From contig NZ_JAXIWG010000003.1 in assembly GCF_034652275.1 (NCBI RefSeq), positions 434,001 to 498,000 of the forward strand: 64,000 bases of DNA. The letters are read 5' to 3'. Positions 42,513 to 50,833 of this stretch are shown piece by piece; within the stretch, counting starts at the first letter, position 1; every line of letters begins with the position of its first letter. A program made the translations under genes and the position numbers. Under the pieces are notes generated by a model. The model was given only the letters and a program-made list of their open reading frames with translations. It had not been told where the DNA came from and made no database searches. This DNA is from Yoonia sp034652275. GTDB lineage: Bacteria > Pseudomonadota > Alphaproteobacteria > Rhodobacterales > Rhodobacteraceae.

Positions 42513-43523
42513 ATGCCGATGCTGGGACGCCGCGCTGTCTTGTTGGGGGCTGCGGCCACGTTGGGGACGCCGCTGGTCGCACAGTCGGACCCTTGGGCCG
42601 CTGTGGCCGAGCGTGTGCGCGCGCTTGACCAGTGCCGCGCCATCGTGATCCGCCAGTCGGGGGCCGAGGTGCTGTCGCAGGCGTTTCGCGGGCCGTCGCT
42701 GGGCAATGCCGTGCCTGTGAAATCGGTGTCCAAGACCATCGTTGCCGCATTGACGGGGGCGGCGCTGGATCGCGGCGAACTGCCCTCGCTCGATGCGACC
42801 TTGGGCGAGGTTGCGCCGAACCTGATTCCATCTGGGGCCGATCCGCGTGTGGCGTGGATTACGGTGGAAAACCTCGTAACGATGCAGGCGGGGTTGGAGC
42901 GGACCTCGGGCAGCAATTACGGGCCTTGGGTGAACAGCCGCAACTGGGTTGCCAATGCGCTGTCGCGGCCTTTCGTGGCGGAACCGGGGGCGCAGATGCT
43001 TTATTCCACGGGGTCGTTCCATATCCTTGGCGCGGTGCTGTCCGACGTGTCGGGGCGGTCGCTGCTGGACCTTGCCCGCATACGGCTGGGCCAGCCTTTG
43101 GGCATCGACATCCCCGCATGGACCCGCGATCCGCAGGGGCGGTATCTGGGCGGCAACGAAATGGCGCTGACGCTGGATGGTATGGCGCGCTTCGGCGAGA
43201 TGTACCGCATGGGCGGGCAGTTCGGCGGCGCGCTGGTGCTGAGTGCCGATTGGGTCGCGCGGTCGCTGGAACCGCGCACGCGGTCGCAATTCTCGGGCCT
43301 CAGCTATGGTTATGGCTGGTTTCTGGGGCAGGCGGACGGCGTGCAATATGCGCTGGCGCGCGGCTATGGCGGGCAGGTCATTTGCACCGTGCCGGCGCTG
43401 GAAATGACGCTGGCGCTGACGTCCGACCCGAACCTGCCCGCCCGGTCCGCAGGGCATTTCGGCGATATCATGCGGCTGATCGAGGGCGAGGTGATCCCGC
43501 TGGCGCGCAGCCAGTTGGCGTGA
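42513..43523 (+). CDS. Serine hydrolase of the class C beta-lactamase / DD-peptidase fold
   Basis: A 336-residue exported enzyme. The N-terminus MPMLGRRAVLLGAAATLG has a twin arginine and a hydrophobic segment, a likely Tat or Sec signal. The nucleophile motif is SVSK (71-74), the second motif is YST (164-166) and the third element is probably RGYGG near residue 290. Such proteins act as esterases, DD-peptidases or 6-aminohexanoate-type hydrolases; true beta-lactamase activity is not implied. AAAGGA lies about 8 bases before ATG 42513. It converges on the aldehyde dehydrogenase gene. Confidence 0.85.
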   Translation: MPMLGRRAVLLGAAATLGTPLVAQSDPWAAVAERVRALDQCRAIVIRQSGAEVLSQAFRGPSLGNAVPVKSVSKTIVAALTGAALDRGELPSLDATLGEVAPNLIPSGADPRVAWITVENLVTMQAGLERTSGSNYGPWVNSRNWVANALSRPFVAEPGAQMLYSTGSFHILGAVLSDVSGRSLLDLARIRLGQPLGIDIPAWTRDPQGRYLGGNEMALTLDGMARFGEMYRMGGQFGGALVLSADWVARSLEPRTRSQFSGLSYGYGWFLGQADGVQYALARGYGGQVICTVPALEMTLALTSDPNLPARSAGHFGDIMRLIEGEVIPLARSQLA

Positions 43524-43526
43524 AGA

Positions 43527-43542
43527 GCGGGGCAAGCCCCGC
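43527..43542. terminator. Bidirectional hairpin between convergent genes
   Basis: GCGGGGC-AA-GCCCCGC followed by CCTAC, between the stops at 43523 and 43552. It belongs to the same palindrome plan as 6589 and 12952. Confidence 0.55.
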
Positions 43543-43551
43543 CCTACAGGT

Positions 43552-45030
43552 TTACACGCTGGTGCAGATGTACTTCATCTCCATGTAATCATCCATGCCG
43601 TGCGATGACCCTTCACGGCCCAGACCGGATTGCTTGACACCGCCGAACGGCGCCACCTCGGTCGAGATGATCCCCGTGTTCACGCCGACAATGCCGTATT
43701 CCAGCGCCTCGGCCACCTTGGTCACGCGGCTGAGGTCCTTGGCATAGAAATAGGACGCCAGACCAAAGATCGTGTCATTGGCCTGAAAGATCACGTCGTC
43801 TTCATCCTCGAACATGAAGAGCGGCGCGAAGGGGCCGAAGGTTTCATCCGTGCTGACCAGCATGTCCTTGGTTGCATGCGTCACGATGGTGGGTTCAAAG
43901 AACTGCCCGCCCAGATCATGCGGCTTGCCGCCTGTCAGCACCTTGCCGCCTTTGGCAAGCGCATCGTCCAGATGTTCCTGCACCTTCTTGACCGCTGCCG
44001 CTTCGATCAGCGGGCCAAGCGTGGTGCCATCGGCCAAGCCGTCGCCCACGCGCAGTTTTTCGACCGCGACTTTCAGCTTGGCGGCAAAGGCGTCATAGAC
44101 GCCTTTCTGCACATAAATCCGGTTGGCGCAGACGCAGGTCTGGCCGTTGTTGCGGAATTTGCAGGCGATGGCCCCTTCGACGGCCGCATCGAGATCCGCA
44201 TCATCGAACACGATGAACGGTGCGTTGCCGCCCAGTTCCATGCTGCATTTCATCACCTGATCGGCGGCCTGTTTCAGAAGGATCCGCCCGACTTCGGTCG
44301 ATCCTGTAAAGGTCAGTTTGCGCACGATGGGGTTTTCGCAGAACTCCTTGCCGACCTCCGACGAGGAGGTCGAGGTCACGACCGAGAACAGCCCCTTTGG
44401 CACGCCCGCCTCTTCAGCGAGTTTCGCCATGGCAAGGGCCGACAACGGCGTCAGCGAGGCAGGGCGCACAACGAACGCGCAGCCTGCGGCCAGCGCAGGA
44501 GCAACTTTCCGCGCAATCATCGCATTGGGAAAGTTCCACGGCGTGATTCCCGCCGCTACCCCGATGGGCTGCTTGATGACGGTGATGCGTTTGTCGGGCA
44601 TGTGGCCGGGTATCGTCTGGCCGTAAACGCGCTTGGCCTCTTCGCCGAACCATTCCACGAAGGACGCGCCATAGGCCACTTCGCCGCGCGCCTCGGCCAA
44701 GGGTTTGCCTTGCTCAGAGGTCATGATGATCGCCAGATCTTCCTGATGTTCCATCATCAGCTCGTACCATTTGCGCAGCACCTTCGACCGTTCCTTGGCG
44801 GCCAGTGCGGCCCATGGTTTCTGCGCTTTTTGCGCGGCATCAATCGCTTGGGCAACTTCGGCGCGGCTGAGGTCGGGGATATGGGCGATCACGTCGCCGC
44901 GCGCTGGATTCGTCACGGCAAAGGTCTTGCCACTGGCGGCCTGCTTCCATTCTCCGCCGACAAACGCCGCGTCACAGACCAGATCGGGGCGGCGCAGCAG
45001 GGATTTAAGGTTGGTCGTATCATCGAGCAT
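43552..45030 (-). CDS. NAD(P)-dependent succinate-semialdehyde dehydrogenase-like ALDH
   Basis: A 492-residue aldehyde dehydrogenase closest by eye to GabD (succinate semialdehyde to succinate). The catalytic cysteine is Cys299 in QTCVCANRIYV, with the general-base glutamate in MELGGNAPFIVFDDADLD (near 265). NFPNAMIARKVAPALAAGC is the cofactor region. The extra Cys two residues after the nucleophile (CVC) is typical of GabD. AAGGAG lies 7 bases before ATG 45030. It could also act on glutarate or other semialdehydes. No GABA transaminase is nearby. Confidence 0.9.
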   Translation of the reverse strand: MLDDTTNLKSLLRRPDLVCDAAFVGGEWKQAASGKTFAVTNPARGDVIAHIPDLSRAEVAQAIDAAQKAQKPWAALAAKERSKVLRKWYELMMEHQEDLAIIMTSEQGKPLAEARGEVAYGASFVEWFGEEAKRVYGQTIPGHMPDKRITVIKQPIGVAAGITPWNFPNAMIARKVAPALAAGCAFVVRPASLTPLSALAMAKLAEEAGVPKGLFSVVTSTSSSEVGKEFCENPIVRKLTFTGSTEVGRILLKQAADQVMKCSMELGGNAPFIVFDDADLDAAVEGAIACKFRNNGQTCVCANRIYVQKGVYDAFAAKLKVAVEKLRVGDGLADGTTLGPLIEAAAVKKVQEHLDDALAKGGKVLTGGKPHDLGGQFFEPTIVTHATKDMLVSTDETFGPFAPLFMFEDEDDVIFQANDTIFGLASYFYAKDLSRVTKVAEALEYGIVGVNTGIISTEVAPFGGVKQSGLGREGSSHGMDDYMEMKYICTSV

Positions 45031-45098
45031 GGTAGTCTCCTTTGACTTTCGCCTAATGTGGCCCCTGCATGGGGCAAAGGTAAAGGGGGGACCGGCAG

Positions 45099-45872
45099 AT
45101 GGAACTCGATGACGCTTATGCGAATGCGGCCTATATTCCGGGGGGCGCGGATTACCCCGACCGATGGACGCAGCAGGCCGCCGCTTTCCGCAGCACCGCG
45201 CGCTGCGAGCTTGATCTGGATTACGGCGAAAGCGACCGGCAGCGGTTCGATCTTTTCCATCCCGACAGGCTGGCGCGCGGGGTCGTGATCTTTGTGCATG
45301 GCGGCTATTGGCTGCGGTTCGACAAATCCTTCTGGTCGCATCTGGCGGCGGGACCTTTGGCACTGGGCTGGGCGGTGGCGATGCCGTCCTATGATCTTTG
45401 CCCCAAGGTCGGCATTGCGCAGATCGGCGACCAGATCGCACGTGCCATTGACGTGATTTCGCGGCGTGTGCCGGGGCCGATCCGGCTGGTCGGGCATTCG
45501 GCAGGCGGGCAGTTGGTCGCGCGGGTCATGGCACCGCGGCAGGATGCGGGCTGGCAGCAGCGTGTGGCTGGCGTGGTGCCGGTGTCGCCGGTGGCGGATC
45601 TGGAACCCTTGATGCAGACCTCGATGAATGCCGATTTGCGGATCACGCCTGATGTGGTCGCCAGCGAAAGTCCGGTGCATTTGCCATCTCCGACGGTGCC
45701 GGTGACGGTTTGGGTGGGGGCTGCGGAACGGCCGGTGTTTCTGGATCAGGCCGGTTTGCTGGCCCGCGCATGGGATGCGCCATTAATGACAGCGCCGGGG
45801 CGGCATCATTTTGATGTAATCGACGGGCTGGCTCTGGCGGACAGCGATCTGACCCGCGCGGTGCTGGCGTAG
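45099..45872 (+). CDS. Alpha/beta hydrolase, kynurenine formamidase-like
   Basis: A 257-residue alpha/beta hydrolase. The oxyanion-hole motif HGGYW (67-71) and nucleophile elbow GHSAGG (Ser134) are those of the kynurenine formamidase/arylformamidase group, with the catalytic His probably in PGRHHFDVID near the end. It may hydrolyse N-formylkynurenine or an unrelated ester; no other tryptophan-degradation genes are present. It is divergent from the ALDH gene, 68 bases away. Confidence 0.8.
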   Translation: MELDDAYANAAYIPGGADYPDRWTQQAAAFRSTARCELDLDYGESDRQRFDLFHPDRLARGVVIFVHGGYWLRFDKSFWSHLAAGPLALGWAVAMPSYDLCPKVGIAQIGDQIARAIDVISRRVPGPIRLVGHSAGGQLVARVMAPRQDAGWQQRVAGVVPVSPVADLEPLMQTSMNADLRITPDVVASESPVHLPSPTVPVTVWVGAAERPVFLDQAGLLARAWDAPLMTAPGRHHFDVIDGLALADSDLTRAVLA

Positions 45873-45902
45873 ATTTTCCCATTCCTGCGGATTGGAAAGC
45901 GC

Positions 45903-45933
45903 GCTGCGCGGCGATATTTACACGTGGAACATG
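45903..45933 (+). repeat. Degenerate copy of the dispersed element
   Basis: GCGCTGCGCGGCGATATTT, ACACGTGGAACATGG keeps GATATTT and GAA-ATG at the family spacing. It lies after the alpha/beta hydrolase gene in forward orientation. Homology is probable but not certain. Confidence 0.35.
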
Positions 45934-45940
45934 GGCAGGA

Positions 45941-46570
45941 TCAGCGCATCGGGGTGAACATTGCGTCATTCAGGCTACAATCGCGGATCACATCGGCGCC
46001 GCAGGTGCGGAAATCAAGGTCCGGTGTCATGCAGATGCGCGCCTCCTGGATATGGCCGGATCGGCAGGTGATGGTGATCTGGTCGGCGCGCAGACCGGGA
46101 TTGTCGCGCAGGAACGCGTCTTCGATCACCTTTGCGGGCAGGGTGATCGGTTGATGGATGCCGCGAAACACCGGCGGGCGGACCACGCGGGCGTAAGCAT
46201 CGCGCGATAGCGCATAATAACCGGCAGGCGACAGGCCCGAACAGGTGCCATGTTTGCGCCACTGGTGCCATGCCAGCCCTGACGAGCCCATGATATCGGC
46301 CATCGCTGCCGTCTGGCTACGGCTGGGCGGCGCATGCGGGCTGTTGCAATCTGCCGGATAGCCGGTTTCATATTGCGGCCACAGCCCGTGCAGCACCCAG
46401 TCGAAACCGCTGCCACGGTCGCATTGCTCGGACCCGCGTGCGTCGCCTTCCAGCGCGCAAAAATTGGCTGACCATGACAGCGACAGGATGTAGTAATCGA
46501 AATCCGCAGCCCGGTTCTGCGCTGCGGCGGGCGCGGCCAGCAGGCAAAACAAGGCAATCATCCTGAACAT
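45941..46570 (-). CDS. Secreted ribonuclease T2 family protein
   Basis: A 209-residue RNase T2-type endonuclease with signal peptide (MFRMIALFCLLAAPAAAQ). The catalytic segments are VLHGLWPQ (CAS I, first His) and WHQWRKHGTC (CAS II, second His), so it should be active. Several cysteines fit the usual disulfides. It would act in the periplasm or outside the cell, scavenging RNA for phosphate or nucleosides. It is divergent from trcR. Confidence 0.9.
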   Translation of the reverse strand: MFRMIALFCLLAAPAAAQNRAADFDYYILSLSWSANFCALEGDARGSEQCDRGSGFDWVLHGLWPQYETGYPADCNSPHAPPSRSQTAAMADIMGSSGLAWHQWRKHGTCSGLSPAGYYALSRDAYARVVRPPVFRGIHQPITLPAKVIEDAFLRDNPGLRADQITITCRSGHIQEARICMTPDLDFRTCGADVIRDCSLNDAMFTPMR

Positions 46571-46702
46571 TTTTTGATCTTTCTTCTTTGTCGCAGGAAT
46601 ACTATACACTGCCCAAGTTCCCCGACAATGCGAACCCGGCCCATGCGGTCTGCCCCTGCAAGGGCTTGGGTAAGGCTTGTCCGTCAGATCAGGAGACCAA
46701 AG

Positions 46703-47473
46703 ATGTCTGATAAACCAATCATGGCCAAGGCGACTGCCGTCTGGCTTTGCGACAATACCACGCTGACCTTTCGGCAGATCGCGGATTTCTGCGGGTTTCA
46801 CGAACTCGAAGTGCAGGGCATCGCCGATGGCGACGTGGCCGTGGGCGTCAAGGGGTTTGATCCCGTCGCCAACAACCAGTTGACGCAGGACGAAATCACC
46901 AAGGGCGAAGCCGATCCGGCCTACAAGCTCAAGCTGAAGTTCTACGCCGCCGCCTCGGGTGAGGAAAAGCGCCGTGGCCCGCGCTATACGCCCCTGTCCA
47001 AGCGGCAGGACCGTCCGGCGTCGATCTACTGGCTGGTGAAGTTTCACCCCGAATTGTCGGATGCGCAGATTGCGAAACTGGTCGGTACCACCAAGCCAAC
47101 GATCCTTGCGATCCGCGAGCGCACGCATTGGAACATCAACAACCTTGATCCGATCGATCCGGTCGCACTTGGCTTGTGCAAGCAGTCCGAGCTTGATGCT
47201 GCAGTGCAAAAGGCCAATGCCAAGAAAGCCCGCGAAGGCGGTGCGATGACCGATGACGAACGCCGCAAGCTCGTCAGCACCGAAACATCGCTGGGCATGG
47301 CCCCCGAACCCAAGATGCCGACCGCGATGGCGGGCCTCGAGACCTTCAGCCTGAGCGATCCGCGTGATGAGGCCGAGGACGAAGAAGACACCCGTGACGT
47401 CAAGGATGCGGACAGCTTTTTCAACCTGCCCGATGACGATGATGATGACGAGGATGACGACCGCCGTCGTTGA
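46703..47473 (+). CDS. trcR: Cell-cycle regulator TrcR (DUF1013)
   Basis: A 256-residue DUF1013 protein. The conserved core (about residues 8-150) has LCDNTTLTFRQIADFCGFHELEVQGIADGD in its first part (position given only), then LAIRERTHWNINNLDP. The first part resembles a helix-turn-helix. The C-terminus is a very acidic tail with a run of aspartates ending in basic RRR. The name TrcR follows annotation of this family in alphaproteobacteria. ATG 46703 has AGGAG 7 bases upstream. A terminator follows. Confidence 0.88.
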   Translation: MSDKPIMAKATAVWLCDNTTLTFRQIADFCGFHELEVQGIADGDVAVGVKGFDPVANNQLTQDEITKGEADPAYKLKLKFYAAASGEEKRRGPRYTPLSKRQDRPASIYWLVKFHPELSDAQIAKLVGTTKPTILAIRERTHWNINNLDPIDPVALGLCKQSELDAAVQKANAKKAREGGAMTDDERRKLVSTETSLGMAPEPKMPTAMAGLETFSLSDPRDEAEDEEDTRDVKDADSFFNLPDDDDDDEDDDRRR

Positions 47474-47494
47474 TCCTGACCGAGTCTGATAAAG

Positions 47495-47522
47495 AACGCG
47501 CGGCCCACCGGTCGCGCGTTTT
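47495..47522 (+). terminator. Intrinsic terminator of trcR
   Basis: AACGCGCGGCC-CACC-GGTCGCGCGTT, an 11-bp stem with one G-T pair, followed by TTGCGTTTG. It lies 21 bases after the stop and just before the convergent gene's stop at 47530. Confidence 0.75.
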
Positions 47523-47529
47523 GCGTTTG

Positions 47530-48369
47530 TCAGTCCGCGCTGGTCAAAACGGCGACCATTTCGCGCAGCGCATCGTCGGTGGTTTCATCCTTGTTGGCGT
47601 AAACCTTCACCACCGCTGTCGCGCTCAAACGTTGCCGTGCTGTTCCCTCTGGCAGTCGTTCCAGATCGGTAATCCAGAGTTCTGCCGTCGCCAGTTGCAG
47701 GCGCCCCACGACACAGGGGCCGAAACTGTCCCGCAGGGCATCGCACAGGTCTTGGGCCTGCTGCATCACTGCAAGGCGCGCCTCGGCGTCAAAGACCGGC
47801 TTGTCGGCGTCCGGCATGGTGTGGAACCGCGCAACCGTCGTGAAAAAAGCGCCATTCGCAATTTGCGCCGGATCGCCCAGATAAGCGGCCGGAATATAGG
47901 CAAGGTCTGCGGAAATCTCGATCCGGCCATCGTCCAGCACATTGGTCGAGGTTCGGGCGACATCGCAGGTGGTCGCGAAGGCCGCGACAACCTCCTCGCA
48001 GTGCAAGGCCATGCGGGCAGGTGCGCGGGCGGCGGCATAAAGTGGCAGGCGTGACGGGTCTGGCATCGCCTCACCCTGCGCCAGCAGGTCTTCGGCAGCG
48101 ATGATGGTCGTCACCTCAACAATGCGCCGGTCGGTCAGTGCTGCCGTCCCGAAGGTGTCCTGCAATTCGCCCCTGTCTCGCATGAACTGCAGCGGGCTGG
48201 CCGGAAGGGGCATTGACGCAGGCGGGGTGCCATCTGCCAGAGAGGTGTCGTTCTGGCGGGTCTGCTCGATCACCCAGAACGTCATCTGAACGCCCCAGAC
48301 GTTCACCGCGACCAGCGGGATGGCGACGCCCAGCACGACAATGGCAATGATGATGCGCAGCACTTTCAT
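47530..48369 (-). CDS. Unknown membrane-anchored periplasmic protein, second of a pair
   Basis: A 279-residue protein with one N-terminal membrane helix (about 5-25, IIIAIVVLGVAIPLVAVNVW) and a periplasmic domain with four cysteines, including CEEVVAAFATTC and CDALRDSFGPC, which could form two disulfides. No family recognised. It starts within the stop of the gene upstream (ATGA), so the two are co-translated and probably form a complex. It has an acidic periplasmic part and no enzymatic motif visible. Confidence 0.72.
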   Translation of the reverse strand: MKVLRIIIAIVVLGVAIPLVAVNVWGVQMTFWVIEQTRQNDTSLADGTPPASMPLPASPLQFMRDRGELQDTFGTAALTDRRIVEVTTIIAAEDLLAQGEAMPDPSRLPLYAAARAPARMALHCEEVVAAFATTCDVARTSTNVLDDGRIEISADLAYIPAAYLGDPAQIANGAFFTTVARFHTMPDADKPVFDAEARLAVMQQAQDLCDALRDSFGPCVVGRLQLATAELWITDLERLPEGTARQRLSATAVVKVYANKDETTDDALREMVAVLTSAD

Positions 48370-49676
48370 GGCGTGTTTCTTTCCACCGGTGCGGGGTCGA
48401 GCAGCGCAACGTCGCCACCGATGGCATCGCGCAACAGCGCGCCATGCAATGCGTCCAGCGTGGCCTGCAACGTGACAGGATCACCGCTGACCATGTGGTC
48501 GGTGCGCATCAGATGCACATCGCGCCCGTTCATGGCCTGATAGGCAAAAGGGGCCGGTGGCAGCGGCCCGACAAGGACATGCGCCGCCTGTTCAGGTGCA
48601 ACAAGGTTCGTGCTTGCATCAACGCCAAGGGTGCCGGTGTACCATGCGTTGTAGGCTGCATACCCTGTTGTGAAACTCTGCATCTGGTTGCCGTAAAGCG
48701 TGTCGCCCTGTGCGCGCTGCATGGCGACCCAGTCGGGCTGTGGCTCCCGCCAGGGGCGGATCATGCAGGCACGGACCGTGTCGTCGGCGCCGAAGGTGTG
48801 GCGCGGCACGAAATCGGCGACAAGCAACGCCTCGAAGGTTGCGTCATCAGGCGGGTTGACCAGCCCCGAAAAGCCGTCAGACACAATTGCCACATGCGCA
48901 AGCGTGACGCCGGGGGCGGTCTGCACGTTCCAGATGACCCCGTCGGTCAGGTTTTGCAGCACCAGATAGATCGGTGCGCTGGTATCGGTCAGGAACACGT
49001 CGACGCCCGTCATCGGGGCGCGCACCTGTGCGCCCCAGTCGTAAGCGCGGCCATCCTGCGTCACGGCGGTGATGTTCCTTGTCAACTGCGCGACAAGCGT
49101 TTCATCCGAAAAGGCGCGCACAGGCACAGGCAAAGTACCCTGTTCCAGCCGCACATTGACCACCTGCTCACCGTCGAGCGGTCGGCGCAGGTTGCATTGG
49201 TCGTTGCGGTCGAACGGGATGATCCGCCCGATCTGTGTGGTGTCATCGGGCAAGGTGGCGCCTGTCACCAGATCGGCCAGCGTTAACGGGTCGGGCAGGG
49301 TGCTGGCGACGGCGGGGCTTGGCAGGTTGGCCCCGCGCATGCCGGCATCCGATTGTGTCTCGGCAGTGAAGACGCCCGATCCATCCATCGATTGCACCGT
49401 CGCGCCCGACGAAAAGACCGCCCCGATACTGGCAAGGCTTGCGGACATTTCAGGAGGCACCGCCTGCAAGGCGAAATAACCACCAGTGGCCATCCCCGCC
49501 ACGATTACCCCCCAGATGATCCCGTTGCGCAGCCTGTGGTCTTGGGGCCCGCCGCTGTTGTCATAGGTCAGGTCCTTGCGCACATGCGCAGGCAGGACAG
49601 GTTGGCCCTGTTTCTTGCTTTCCTCGATCCGACGCAGCCGTTCGGCAAAGTCGTTTGGACGTTTGTCGCTAGTCAT
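48366..49676 (-). CDS. Unknown membrane-anchored protein, first of a pair
   Basis: A 436-residue protein. Residues 1-50 are charged and cytoplasmic (MTSDKRPNDFAERLRRIEES). One membrane helix lies near 53-70 (GIIWGVIVAGMATGGYFAL), and the remaining 360 residues are periplasmic with no known motif. A possible domain boundary lies near residue 140 (DQCNLRRPLDGEQ). Start ATG 49676 is chosen; GTG 49688 is possible. It is coupled to the downstream unknown gene by ATGA. Function not assignable. Confidence 0.72.
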   Translation of the reverse strand: MTSDKRPNDFAERLRRIEESKKQGQPVLPAHVRKDLTYDNSGGPQDHRLRNGIIWGVIVAGMATGGYFALQAVPPEMSASLASIGAVFSSGATVQSMDGSGVFTAETQSDAGMRGANLPSPAVASTLPDPLTLADLVTGATLPDDTTQIGRIIPFDRNDQCNLRRPLDGEQVVNVRLEQGTLPVPVRAFSDETLVAQLTRNITAVTQDGRAYDWGAQVRAPMTGVDVFLTDTSAPIYLVLQNLTDGVIWNVQTAPGVTLAHVAIVSDGFSGLVNPPDDATFEALLVADFVPRHTFGADDTVRACMIRPWREPQPDWVAMQRAQGDTLYGNQMQSFTTGYAAYNAWYTGTLGVDASTNLVAPEQAAHVLVGPLPPAPFAYQAMNGRDVHLMRTDHMVSGDPVTLQATLDALHGALLRDAIGGDVALLDPAPVERNTP

Positions 49677-49765
49677 TGCATCACCCACCAGTCAGCCTCA
49701 GCCTTAGGCGCGAATTCTGGCGGATGCAGCACCAATCTGCGGCAAATTGAAGGAAAAGCTTGGTG

Positions 49766-50359
49766 TCAGAGCGCCTTGCGCGCATTGAGCGCCGCCGTGA
49801 TCGTGCCGTCATCCAGATAATCCAGCTCGCCGCCCACCGGCACGCCCTGCGCTAGCGAGGTGACCGTTACGCCGGGCAGTTGGTCGGCGATGTAATGAGC
49901 GGTAGTCAGACCGTCGATCGTGGCTCCCAGCGCGATGATGACCTCGGTCACGTTTTCGGCGGCGATCCTGTTGATCAGCTTGGGGATGCGCAATTCGTCC
50001 GGCCCCACGGCATCAAGTGCGGACAGCGTGCCCCCCAGCACGTGATAGCGCCCTTTGAACACACCCGAGCGTTCCATCGCCCAAAGATCGGCCACATCCT
50101 CGACCACGGCGATCTGGCCGGTGGCGCGTTTGTCGGACAGGCAGATATCGCACAGATCGGCCGTGCAGATATTCCCGCAGTTGAGACATTCGCGCACGGT
50201 TGCGCCGACCTTTTGCATGGCGTCGGCCAAGGGTAGCAGCACCAGAGAGCGCTTTTTGATCATATGCAGCACGGCGCGCCGCGCCGAGCGTGGCCCGAGC
50301 CCTGGCAGTTTCGCCATCATGGCGATCAGGTGGTCGAGGTCTTCGGTGCCGTGCGACAT
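49766..50359 (-). CDS. recR: Recombination mediator RecR
   Basis: A 197-residue RecR of the RecFOR pathway, loading RecA on gapped DNA. The helix-hairpin-helix KLPGLGPRSARRAVLHM (17-33), the zinc motif (Cys58, 61, 70, 73, with Cys65) and the Toprim domain with VVEDVADLWAMER and the closing GGELDYLDDGTI are all present. It follows ybaB after 68 bases, with a repeat element between. The dnaX-ybaB-recR order is widespread. Confidence 0.95.
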   Translation of the reverse strand: MSHGTEDLDHLIAMMAKLPGLGPRSARRAVLHMIKKRSLVLLPLADAMQKVGATVRECLNCGNICTADLCDICLSDKRATGQIAVVEDVADLWAMERSGVFKGRYHVLGGTLSALDAVGPDELRIPKLINRIAAENVTEVIIALGATIDGLTTAHYIADQLPGVTVTSLAQGVPVGGELDYLDDGTITAALNARKAL

Positions 50360-50393
50360 GGGGGCCTATGTGCTGGCCGCCAAAAACTTTGAT

Positions 50394-50426
50394 GCCTCCG
50401 GCGGGGATATTTGTGCTCGAACGATG
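50394..50426 (+). repeat. Dispersed mini-hairpin element, copy F
   Basis: GCCTCCGGCGGGG, ATATTTGTG, CTCGAACGATG. It is preceded by AAAAACTTTGAT as at copy B. It lies between ybaB and recR, in reverse orientation to both genes. Confidence 0.85.
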
Positions 50427-50427
50427 A

Positions 50428-50772
50428 TCAGAAGGGCAGTTTCATGCCCGCAGGCAGGCCCATCGCCTCGGCCATCTTGCCCATTTCCTGCTGGCTGCGT
50501 TCGGCCGCCTTGGACTGCGCATCCTTGATCGCGGCAAGGATCAGGTCCTCGACCACTTCCTTGTCGTCGCCGTTGAAGATCGACGGGTCGATATCGAGGC
50601 TTTTCAATTCGCCTTTGGCCGTCGCCGTGGCCTTGACCAGCCCCGCGCCGCTGACGCCTTCGACCATGATATGGTCAAGGTCTTCTTGCATCTGGGCCAT
50701 TTTGCCCTGCATTTCCTGCGCCTGTTTCATCATCTTGGCCATGTCGCCAAGGCCGCCTAGTCCTTTGAGCAT
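50428..50772 (-). CDS. YbaB/EbfC nucleoid-associated protein
   Basis: A 114-residue dimeric DNA-binding protein. The N-terminal helix is Met/Gln-rich (MAKMMKQAQEMQGKMAQMQ) and the central sheet includes VEGVSGAGLVKATATAKGEL. AAGGAG lies 9 bases before ATG 50772. It is between dnaX and recR, as in most bacteria, and may act in chromosome organisation or in recombination with RecR. Confidence 0.94.
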   Translation of the reverse strand: MLKGLGGLGDMAKMMKQAQEMQGKMAQMQEDLDHIMVEGVSGAGLVKATATAKGELKSLDIDPSIFNGDDKEVVEDLILAAIKDAQSKAAERSQQEMGKMAEAMGLPAGMKLPF

Positions 50773-50792
50773 CGGATGTCTCCTTGTTCTGT

Positions 50793-50826
50793 CATCTTTG
50801 AAATAGGTCGTCGGGGGCTGCCCCGC
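50793..50826 (-). repeat. Variant element downstream of dnaX
   Basis: Minus strand: GCGGGGC-AGCCCCC, CGACGACCTATTTC, AAAGATG. It keeps a G/C stem, TATTT and AAGATG at near family spacing, 8 bases after the dnaX stop. Distant member of the family. Confidence 0.4.
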
Positions 50827-50833
50827 AAGCGGA

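Noticed and set aside
42513..43523. True antibiotic-resistance beta-lactamase
   Set aside because: SxxK and YST are shared with esterases and DD-peptidases; nothing specific for AmpC was found and no ampR adjoins it.
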